Assembly: GCA_948470475.1 (NCBI GenBank)
Contig: OX419347.1
Coordinates: forward strand, 952,501 to 1,016,500
Source: Galaxea fascicularis
Taxonomy: Eukaryota; Cnidaria; Anthozoa; Scleractinia; Euphylliidae
Length of the DNA stretch: 64,000 nucleotides
Direction: 5' to 3'
The notes beneath the pieces were generated by a model that was not told where the DNA came from, did not search any database, and saw only the letters and a program-made list of their open reading frames with translations. Position 1 is the stretch's first letter. Each line of letters opens with the position of its first letter. This document shows, in pieces, positions 32,093 to 42,445 of the stretch. The position numbers and the translations under genes are program-made.

Positions 32093-34179
32093 CCTCGGGA
32101 ACGCTTTCGACATCTGAGATAATCAGTGAGAGACTGAATGCTGAAATGATAAATTATTCATCACCAAGCTAAGCGCTAGCTGTTTTAACAAGACAATTCT
32201 ACCCGGTTTACATTTTGTTGGGAACCGTTTTGATTAATTATGGCAGGTACACCTCTCAAAAACATTTCTTTGTACACGCGCACACTCGAAGGCTAAGATG
32301 TGCTGTTTGCCTTCCACATTTGGTACTATTTCTTTTTCCAAAAGGGGTGGGGAGACCTAAGAGAAACTAGGAAGCTTATGGGCGATAGGCCGCCTCCTCG
32401 AACTAAGTGCCACAGGTCGAATAGAAATGGATAAGAAACTAAGGTGGTACAGAGTGAAAGAAGTGTCTTAGGTGTGAAAAGTTCTGCATTTCCACTGACT
32501 GAAAAGTGATGATTGTTACAGCCACTGGTTTTGTGATAAGATTAATATCACAGTCTTTGTAGTAAGTTGTTACTTGTAAGTTTTTGGCGGTAAAAAGGGG
32601 ACTCACGTCCATCGCCTGCTGTTCTTTACTGTATTTGGTTGTTCAGGTGGCTCCTACCACAATGAATACTAGAATTCTTGACCTGTGACTCAGGTCCCTC
32701 GTTATTCAAATGGTGCACACTGTCTCAGATCACAGGTCAGGTGTTGTTATGTGAGAACCCAATGGAAACTTGGAACTTGGAATTCGATCCCCCGGGGTAA
32801 ATAAGAACCGGCTGTAAATTTGAAATCGGAAACAGGTATCAAGTTGGAAAATCTATGAGAAAGAAGCGAATAAATGGAATCGGACAGCTCCTAACTTGTC
32901 ATGCATGTAACAGAGCGGATTATTATAAGGTCAATATAATTAAATAGTGGATGACTCACTAACGTAAATGATTCTAAAAGACGTATTGACTTTGGTAGTA
33001 CACTAACAGCATCATATTCGAAGCCATTATAAGAAGTTAAATTAACTTTAGTGGTAGCATAATTATTCTAATGTAGTTTACTAAATCAGCCATTTTCCCT
33101 AGAGTAAGATATAAAAAAGATATACTAGAACCTTTACGCCAAAATCGAAAAAAAAATGCTATTTATGGTATACCGGCTCCAATTCATTATTCAAAACTTT
33201 TAACTGACGTGATTAATCTTGTTTAAGTTGAAGTTACTTAATTTCGCTGGACTGGCCAAGCTTATGTTAATGCCTGTTCCGTGAGTGCATTGAGTCATCA
33301 TAATACAACACAGTTGTTCAATGTTCTTTTATTTCCTCAGTCAGTTTCAGGCCGCAACTTCCCTTTATGTGGCGTGAAAATCGTCTGCTTGATAAATTAT
33401 GTATCATTTTATCTCACCACAGACGGCTGTTGGCAAAATACTCCTTAGCTTGTGGCACGCGATCTTTCCTTGTTCGAACGAAAATAAGAGAACAAGAGAA
33501 CACCTTACTCAATTTAAACTTCGATGGGAAAGGGGTTTTTGGCGCCAGTCCCAGAAAATTCACAGCAACGTTGTGGGGAGGAGCGTTGCGTGACGAGCCT
33601 AAAAACGGCTGCGAAGGAGACTAGGTGTACGGAAATCAAAGCATTTTCTTACAAAAAGACGTATTTCCTTATAGAATCTTGAGCTTGGCTGGGTCTTGAG
33701 GGGGAATTGGGTCAAACCTGACCACTTAAAGTAGCATGAAAAGTTAGTAATTGTGAAGAAGCCTTTCTTTCGCACATACCTTGCAAACGCTGAGCTTACT
33801 GGCGGCCACGCCGGTAGCTTGCCAGAGAAACTGTCAATACTTTGGACAGTTGGGGTCGATATATGGCGAAGAGAGTTTCTCTTGTGGTCTTCTGTCACCA
33901 AATTCTCACCCTCCCCTCCTCGCCGCGTTATCTTTGTTCTCCCGTCTATCCAGTTGTTTGAAATAATATTACCGGAAGTTTTTAAGTACAGCTAGATTTA
34001 AGTAAAGCTAGCAAGCATCGCAATGATGTTTCTGATCATAATCATATGATCATAAGTGCGAAATTAGTAGTATATCACGTTAAAAATTATCCCCGTTTGT
34101 GACTAGGTGATGACTAGGTACGGACTAGGTGCCGAGGTAAATCATTAATATTCAAACTTTCAAGGTAAAACTAATAATC

Positions 34180-34400
34180 AAATGAGGAATGATCGTCGCA
34201 GTTGTAATCGCCTGAAAAAAATTCAGGACTTCAACGGGGCTTGAACCCGTGACCGGGTTCCGTGGTCACGGGTTCAAGCCTCGTTAAAGTCCTGAATTTT
34301 TTTTTCAGGCTTCTTGACGCAATTGTAAAAATTGCGATCACAACTGCGACGATCATTCCTCATTTGATTTCATATCCGCAGTTCACATATGATTTCTTTC
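34180..34400. repeat. palindrome made from a tRNA-derived repeat
   Basis: 'caggacttcaacggggcttg' is followed 40 bp later by its inverse 'caagcctcgttaaagtcctg', around 'gtgaccgggttccgtggtcac'. The outer parts 'aatgatcgtcgcagttgt' and 'acaactgcgacgatcatt' are also inverse. The B-box-like 'ggttcaagcc' betrays tRNA ancestry. Confidence 0.7.
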
Positions 34401-35159
34401 ATATGCATCATTCCCGTAAAACTAATAACTGACTAGTTTTACTATTGAGCGTCACTCTTCTACAATCAAATTCTGAAAACCCTTTTGTTTTATAAAACTA
34501 ACAAACTCACAAATCCTTCGGTTTTAATAAAGAACTCTGAAAACCCGTTTGTGGTAATAAACTCTTCTCTCAACCCCATATTTCGACTTTTACACAGGAA
34601 CTCGCCTTACAAGTACTCTCAATACGGTGAAGACGATTGTTTTGTTGATAAACATTTTGTAATTGTTATAACTTTGGTTGTCAATAAATGTATTCATTTC
34701 AAATCTCTGTGTATCCTTTTTGTATTTGTCAGTAAAAGGCAATAAAGTCTCTTAAGAACGTGTTTTCAATAACAGTCATTGGTCGCGTGTTTAAATTATG
34801 GGCTGCGAACTTCTATTGTTGTTATTTCAATGGTAGAGCTGTCCCATGGCCTTCTGTCTATAGAGTTGATATGCAAATATGGTTGAGAGAAGAGTCCAGA
34901 TCCGTTTTTCATAAAGCGTGCGTGACTAACGGAGCGGAAAACACGACCAGTTAGCTAAGAATTTATTCTATCTCTTCGCCAAAGCTGAGAGGTCAAATAA
35001 AAAAAAAAATAGATTCTACATGAGCCAATCCCTGTTAAATCAAATGGAACACGTTTGGACAAGCCAATTGAACAAATAATTTGATTATTAAAAGAAAAGG
35101 GTTTTTAGAATTCTTCATTAGAGCGTTGAGTTACGAGTCATGATCGACAATGAACGTCA

Positions 35160-35580
35160 TGTCCCTGGATGGACGAAGATCGGATCCGCTTGTTCAGTGC
35201 AAAAGACCCGGAAGGTGACAGGGCACCCGCCTCACTCGCCAAGGAGCTAAATTTCGGCCCCTTCAAAGTCCCGGTTACCATACAAAGGAAACAAGGGTGT
35301 GGGTACTACAGCTTATTGCTTTATACAAAGCAGCATCTCCACATGCACACCCAGGCTCTATTCGATCGTGCCAGATGATGTTGGCATAATTTCGCTGAAG
35401 GTCCCCTATACTTTTTTCGTGAAACGTAATTGGGACTATGATTTAGGTTTATTTGTTCATTCGTGATTCGTGATTGCCGATATTTGCTTTATCGTGAATG
35501 TGAACGAATTTTGGGAATTATCCGTGACGCGTGAACAGTCTCAATATTTTTACGTGAATGCATTTTCCAAAGTGGTATAG
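35160..35580. repeat. SINE-like fragment followed by CGTGA repeats
   Basis: 35169-35290 shares 'gaagatcggatcc', 'cccggaaggt.acagggcac' and 'ggagctaa' with 37650-37745. From about 35410 the motif 'cgtgattcgtgattg' and variants recur up to 35560, as at 10980-11225. Confidence 0.5.
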
Positions 35581-36677
35581 GGGACTCTCTTCGCTGTGTG
35601 AGCATTTTTTTTTGGCACTTTCAGCAAACAATGCATTGCCAGAATAATTCTCAGATTCGGGTGGTCTTTAAGCATTTTGTTGAAAAGCATAAAAGCATTA
35701 TCTTCCTTATGTGTCTAAGTCTCCCTTTAGGCTTATATTGCTCGTATCGAAACTAAATAGCTTCCTTCTTATTTTTTGTGGAAGTGTGAGACTTCAGTCA
35801 TGCGTAGTTCCCGCTCTCCAAATCTCGACAGAAGAGCAGAAAGTAGCATTGATCGGTTTGGTCACAACGACCGCGTGAGCCTGTGAACCAAGTAGTAAAG
35901 AGACGAAAAAAGTGCTTCCTTGGCGCAGACTGAACTCTTCAACTAGCTTAGCACAACTGTCAGTAAGATTACGGTAAAAAAATAAGTTGTTCAGAAATCT
36001 ACCTGAACAAATTATCCTCGGTAAGGTATTGTAATCGGTACTGCATCAGCAACACAGTCACAAGGCTGGTTTCCGTCTCTCACTCGCATCGGGTCTTGAG
36101 TATCCTCTTCCTATTCCGTTTAGAATAGATAAAATGATAATATGCATGCCCACTGAGTTAAGCTGCAATGTGTACAAAACGGAAGACTCAGAGGCTACAG
36201 AAATCATATTACATTCCAACTGAAGAGGAGACTTTTCGTGGAGTAAGCGCGGGCTCATTTCCCAACACAGCGGCTGGAAATACGCTATGATTTTGCTGAT
36301 GATTTTATAAGTAGATTATGGGTAGATTCAGTTCTTTGTGAGAGCAAACGGTCAATTTAGGAAATAATGTAATTTGAAATTGCAATTTTGACCGTTACCC
36401 CCACAAACGACTAGATATACCCACAATTCACTTTGGAAATGATCATAAGTAAAATGATATATACCCTAAACTGTCACTGTTTTACTGGAAAGCGGAGCAG
36501 TAACAACTAGACTCATCTAATGGACATATCGCGCTGCGTGCCAACTCGAACTTTTATGTAACTGGTTTAGACCACTCTTGAGAGCCGGATATCAAATACC
36601 TACAATGTCTTGCAAACAAAAGAACGGATCGAAATCTCTGACTTCCCATCGGTCCTTTTCTTGCTGCGCGTCATTCC

Positions 36678-36945
36678 AGACCTATATAAAGAGCACTCGC
36701 TCGCTCGCAACCACTCGATCAATAGCAAAAAGCAACTGACGAAGGAAGCCACCTAAGTTTCCGAAACCGGTGTTGCAAAACTAACCAAACAGTTCTTATC
36801 AGAACTCTATGGCCACTCCAAACTTATAACTGAGAGCAATAGGCTCGGTCAAATATACTCTGAACCTCCAATTGTCGCATACAGGAAGGGCAAGTCTCTT
36901 ATAGACCTTCTGGTCAGAGCTAAAATCCCTTCGCACATTTAACAA
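36678..36945 (+). pseudogene. retroelement fragment (reverse-transcriptase-type C-terminal tail)
   Basis: A reading frame at about 36828-36942 gives a tail with 'EPPIVAYRKGKSLIDLLVRAKI' split features (PPxVAYRxGKSLxDxLVRAK), a pattern found at the end of some reverse-transcriptase elements of Penelope/GIY-YIG style. Upstream is 'ctatataaagagcactcgct' and an interrupted 'aactgacgaaggaagcc' segment. Stops interrupt the upstream part, so it is a relic. Confidence 0.4.
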
Positions 36946-38558
36946 CAACATTCTGGAGTTATAAACGGTAAGGGTCAAGTGACAATATCACAAAACTTTG
37001 AAAGTCAATAATAGTCAACAAAAGCATTATATAGTTTGATCAAAATTCTAAGATCACCTGCCATACGGGAGCGCCATGGTTGTCGTAGTAGCCCAGGGAT
37101 AGATTATCTCGAATGTGTTCTCCTGGAGGCCTGACTCCGACAGTTGTAGCAACGTCAGTTGTAGCAGTGTTTCAGTAAAATCTCCTTATCTGCCGCCAAG
37201 CAATAACAAAGAGACAAGGTTCTGGATACCACACTGGTTTGAAATTTGTCTGTGGTATGCTCACTAAGATTTACATCAAATAAACTGACGACGAATTACG
37301 CACAAGTCGAATCGTGTCGGGTTAATTCGAAACTGTAGTCTTGTTACGGGACGTTTTCCAGTAAAATGAGATTTAAGAAAAGTTAGGCAGTGTCTCTATG
37401 TTTCTGATCATAAAGCGAGTAATTTAGGTGTTTTCCACCTGTCCTTAGAATAACGCCTTAGAGTGTAAAATGAGTGTTGGATTGTAAAGGTGTGTAAAGT
37501 GCGAATTCTTTCCATTTGTCAAGCTTACGTAAGTGCATAAGTTGTCCAATTATTATTGGTTGGAAATCGCATATGACAATAAGCCTGTCAGTAGAGCTTT
37601 GAGTTCTGCCTGTAACGAAATGAGTGAAGATCTCCAGTAAACTCCATGTTCCTGAACGAAGGTCGGATCCATCACTTGCGGTTAAAAGATCCCGGAAGGT
37701 AACAGGGCACTTCTCGCTTAACCACGGAGCTAATTCCCCCCTACAAAAAAGCCCCTGTTACAGTCAGTCGATCAAACAAAAAACATTTTCAATATGACTT
37801 CAACAATTCGATATTTAAATCTTTAAGGCATGTCTGTACCTACATTTCGTTTTTACCAGACCCAAGAAAATGAGATCCATAGAAAGTAACCGTGTCTACA
37901 AATTCGAGCGTTTGTTGGCTAAAGGTCATTTTCAAATGATTCATTTAAAACTCAGGGAGTGAGTGAATGCAAAAACTGACTACAAGATTTTGGTTACTCG
38001 TGGAGCGGATGTAAAATACAGACTTCAGTACAGAGGCTTTCATAATTATCACCATTCGCATAGTTGCAAGTGTTATAATTACTGATTCGAATTTTTCTAG
38101 TTGATACATGTTTTCAGTCTCTTTATTTCGCCTATGTTTTTTTCCACCAATAAATTAATTACAACATTGCGAATAAAAATAAATTTAAAATAATGCATGT
38201 TCTGAACATTTCTTTGGAGAAAGAATGTTTTGCTTAACTTTTATATTCACAGGAGCGCCAAATGGAACTTGTGGTCTTACAAGAATTCTGATCAGTCAAT
38301 CCCTATAATTGTCTGTTCATACAAAGGCTTTGTCCCTGCTTACATTTTGGGTTAACTGAAAGTAATAAATGATGTAAAGTACTGATAATTTAAGCACGTT
38401 CATTGCATTGTATACTGACGTTTATTAGTATGTAGCTAAGGCAGGTAGTACCGGCTTTTAATTCAAAAAGTGACTTTTAACAATCACTTTAAGTTACTGG
38501 TTTTCTTTACGCGATAAGCAGAACACTTCTGGCGCTTTACAAGTGATCGAACCTGAAG
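36946..38558. other. vWA intergenic region, right part
   Basis: No gene is seen. 37650-37760 is a diverged copy of the SINE-like fragment at 35169-35290. The promoter of vWA gene 2 should lie just left of 38559. No convincing TATA box was noted. Confidence 0.45.
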
Positions 38559-41434
38559 ATGGATTTTTACTGTTTGTTCCTATTCATGGCCTCGGCGTGG
38601 ACTATTTTTGCTGAAGGTAAGGAGAAAACGAAGGTGAAACTGTAGAGTAAAATAGGTATGACCGCTTTTATAAAAAGTGATTGGAGCTAACAAACCTTTT
38701 TTCTCTCAAGCTGCAGTCTTTCTATCATTGGCCACTAATAAAGGTTTTAAACTGGATCCATGGAATGCAATTTTTAACCCATTTGTTAGACAATATTTTA
38801 GTTTTGAACGCTGCCGTCGCGCTTGGCGTTCCGTACGGGATCTTCACATCCACACAGGCATCTTTACTTTGAAAAAAAGTTTAACACCCTTCAAAATGTT
38901 CACTTAAACACTGAAGCCACAACTTTGGAATTTTGTCTATCGATTATAATTAAAGTACATTAGAATCATTCCATACATTACAAAGCAAAGGACTCAGTCA
39001 CGAAAGTGTTAACCGATTGCACAATAGCCCACCTGTAATGAGCACACGCGGTATTTTCCTTCCGACTTTCGATTTTCACTAGATCAATGCATCGCCCTGC
39101 GCTTCGGATTGCGACTCCGTCGCTAGTGAACACTCAAAACAATAGCCTTACCAATCGGACGGGAGAAGAAACCACTAACCACTGATCATACAGGAGTGGC
39201 TGGTTTCTTTTGCAACACAATAGAAATTCTAGACCTGAATTGTATCATCTATCCCTATTTGACCTATGCTATCACTAGTTGGGGAAGTGCTTGCAAAACT
39301 AGGCTAAATAAAATCAGAACTAAGCAAAATAAATGCATTCGTTCAATTTTTTTTGCACACAGTAGAGAGAATGCCACGCCTTTCTACAACTTACTGGATA
39401 TCCTAAAACTTGATAATATTTTCAAACTAAAAGTAGCACTCTTTGCACATAAAATCATAAACAATCCAACAGGCATCCCAACAATGTTTTCTGGAACTTT
39501 ACCCCTAGCTTCTGACTTCCATAGTCATTACACTAGATTTATCTCTAACCTTAACTTCCGTAGGCCACTTATACATAATAATTATGGAGCCTCTACTTTT
39601 ACTTTCATTGCATCGAAAATTTGGGAGACTATTCCACTGCATCTAAAAAAATTATATTATTACTTCTTTTCCAAACAATACAAGCTATAGCTGCTAAATT
39701 CGCAATCTGTTTCCTAGAATACATTGATTTAGTTTACTTTAGTCTCTTTGTTCTATTGTTCATTTGATTCATATATCCACCTATACTTGTTTACTCGGGG
39801 TAAAATTATTTTCATCACGCTTATTGTCTATGCCAGTTAGTTTAACGCGGCAGTGGCCAACCCGGAAGCATCTGCTACTTTGGTCACTGCGCACATCTTA
39901 ATTTCGTTAATTTCTTATCTTTATTCTGATTTTGTTTTATAACGTACTTCTACAAATGCAATGTAAATCCTATGTAAACAGTGCAAAATAAAAGATTTCC
40001 GATTTCCGATTTCCGATATCAGGTTGATCGCCATATTCTAGCGTGGATGTGCTACCGCGCCTCTGCGGTAATTATTTCGATGTTGTTTCCCATATGAAAT
40101 TGTCTCTTTCACAGGAAGGAAAAATAAATGTCAGAGGAAAATTGACTTGGCCATCCTGCTGGATACTTCTGCTAGCATCGGAGAGGAAAATTTCAAATTG
40201 GCTAAAGACTTGGTTAAAAGTCTAGCAAGTCGTTTGAAGGTATCCAGAGACAAGGTCCGCTTGTCTGTTATCTCTTATTCTCAACACATTAACATATTTC
40301 CCACGTTCAGTGATTATCAAGACGAGAAATCTATAGAAAATAATCTGGAAAAGCATTTCTTCGAGGGCTCCTCAACGGGGACTGGAAAGACCCTTGAAGC
40401 AGTCAATTTCGAAGTCTTTTCTGAGAAGGCTGGAGCAAGAATCAAAACACCTGGTGAGCAGTGAGTTTGAGACATATTAGTTACATAAGATGTAACATAT
40501 AACGAGTGTTAGTGTAATTTCCAGAGGTGAATATACGAATTGGACATTCTGATTGGTCGAAAAGCTCGTCATATGACGCTATATTCACCCCTCTAGAGCT
40601 TCGTCTCGGTGAATATTCACCAATGTTGAGTTGGCCTTCGGCGAATGATTGCTAAATATTGCTTGAAAAAACTGGTGAAAAGGGAAATTTGATTGGTCTA
40701 GCAACGGTCGACAATTTTCCACCTACCACAAACTACTTTAAATTGTCTCCCTCTACCAGATATAGAGCGTTTTTCAATTGAGTGATGTCGTGAACCCAAA
40801 TAAAGGTGCAGGCCAGCAGTGGAATGTTAAGTCCTTACTTTAATAGTCTATGACACTGTCATGGCGGCACCAACCGAACAAATGATCACAGGCCTAGTGC
40901 CCAGTCCTAATGGTACAATACTACACTTACTACTAAAAAAATGTTTCTGAAACATCGACATCAGTTTTCGTCGTCTCCATCTTCGTTGTTGTTAGCGTTA
41001 TCGCCAGCGTTATCGCTAGCGTTATCGTTAACGTTATCGTTAGAGTTATCATTACATTCGAGTGGCCCGAAGTCTAAGTTCACTTATTTTCCTTTACCGT
41101 AAATCTACCAACTCTACATCTAACAAATGGAGGTGTTTTACACTTCCTCTGATATTGCTTTGTTTATGACCTTTTCTGTCTAGACGTAAGAGAGGTGGCA
41201 ATTGTTGTTACAGATGGATATAGCTCCATAGGAACAGAAACTGTAAAGAGAAGAGCTGATCTCATGAAGAGCCGTGGAATTGAAATGTTTGCAATTGGAA
41301 TTACAAATAGAATCAAGACAGAAGAAATGAACGCCTTATCCAGTGAACCTGTTAAGCAGCATTCATTTAAACTAACTGGTTTTGAGGCAGTAAAAGAAAT
41401 AGCCGACTCTATAGTTAAGCAAGCGTGCAAATAA
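38559..41434 (+). CDS. small secreted von Willebrand factor A domain protein (gene 2)
   Basis: Exons 38559-38616, 40115-40453 and 41184-41434 join in frame to about 215 aa. Exon 1 encodes the signal peptide MDFYCLFLFMASAWTIFAEG. The vWA domain starts at KIDLAILL with MIDAS DTSAS, has the loop SSTGTGKTL, and the Asp in VVTDG. It ends ADSIVKQACK. Domain order, exon lengths (339 and 251 nt) and the terminal Cys match the divergent paralogue at 28450-32092. A 5'-truncated LINE is inserted in intron 1. Binding partner unknown; a role in the extracellular matrix or mucus is possible but only inferred. Confidence 0.87.
39190..40020 (+). mobile_element. 5'-truncated non-LTR retrotransposon (LINE)
   Basis: The frame 39196-39690 reads YPYLTYAITSWGSACKTRL, then KIRTKQNKCIRSIF and LLDILKLDNIFKLKVALFAH, the usual C-terminal end of LINE reverse-transcriptase proteins (CR1/L2/Rex-like). 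A 3' UTR of about 300 bp follows, then 'aaaataaaagatttccgatttccg', a short (TTTCCGA)n tail typical of such elements. The 5' end is lost. It sits in intron 1 of vWA gene 2. Confidence 0.75.
40997..41055. repeat. 12-bp minisatellite (GCGTTATCG-type)
   Basis: About five units of 'agcgttatcgct' with small changes, in intron 2 of vWA gene 2. Confidence 0.8.
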
Positions 41435-41902
41435 TCTTTTAAACAATTATTGGATGAGGTTTTTGTTGTATCCAGAATAGTCAAAGTCGATGTGAGAGTT
41501 GTCGGCTCTGATAACTCTCACCAAGACCTTGATCATTATTCTGGATATCACAAAAACCAAATCTAATAAAATCTAATTATCATACATTGAACAAAAATAA
41601 TTGTCACGACGATAAGCATTCACTTGCACACGGTCTGGACGTCATTTTGTTTCTTCGCCGACGCAAAGCAAAGTCACACAGAGCGCGTGAACTTGACATG
41701 ATTATCCTTAGAAATCATGCACTGCGGTCATACATGACATGATTACGAGGCACCTTGAGTGTCCTTGACATTATCATTGTATGATCGGCAGCAAGATGCT
41801 GTCTCAGGCGTTGATTTCGAAAATTTACTGTACGCTTTCCGCCAATCAGAAAACAGATAGCGAGCTCAATGTATAATATTATCTATTAGTACCACCCAAC
41901 TG

Positions 41903-41934
<32 letters not shown>

Positions 41935-42080
41935 TTACGCTATTGCGGTATAAGTAATAGTCCTCGAGTACCAATCGAGCATGACGCTTTCTTTCGTTTT
42001 ACTCCCAAATAAATATTTCTTTAACTTGCATTTGCTAACTATATTATTGACTTTTCTGTCCGACTTGTTGGGTGATACTA

Positions 42081-42138
42081 AAACAATTAGACCCTTTGCC
42101 CTCAAGGGCCACTTTGAGGGGCTACGGGTCTAATTGTT
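42081..42138. repeat. small hairpin 'acaattagaccc...gggtctaattgt'
   Basis: 58-bp inverted repeat between vWA gene 2 and the protease gene, with inner partial palindrome 'ccctcaagggccactttgagggg'. Possible MITE or terminator-like structure. No function is evident. Confidence 0.6.
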
Positions 42139-42445
42139 AATTAACACTGGCCTGTAGACCGGGTGTCAGTTTGCTCTAATCTCGATCAATCGATCTTGAC
42201 AAGGGAACTCTTTGGATTGAAAATAATTTTAATAAAGCAATTGATTCGACTTACATACGTTGGGATTTCTAACTTGAACGATCCTCATTTTTCATTTCGT
42301 TTTACAGTGTCAAAAATACCATTGAAGTGTAAAGTATACTGAGACTTAAAAATAACCATGCCTCCTGGGTATACGGCAAGTGTTTTCGCTCGCTGACTTC
42401 TCAAAGACCACAATAAAGACAATATTTCTATAGGTATTTCCCTAA

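Larger units (their letters stand above)
32093..36677. other. vWA intergenic region, left part
   Basis: No supported gene. It probably contains the promoter of vWA gene 1 just right of 32092. A SINE-derived palindrome (34180-34400) and a SINE-like fragment plus CGTGA repeats (35160-35580) are the only structures recognised. The open frames of 60-100 codons have no family features. Confidence 0.45.

Noticed and set aside
33599..33995. Overlapping 60-100 codon frames on both strands
   Set aside because: No family features, no splice context and no signal peptide; treated as chance frames.
36678..36700. TATATAAAG as promoter of vWA gene 2
   Set aside because: It lies about 1.9 kb from the start codon and next to a retroelement relic, so it more likely belongs to that element.
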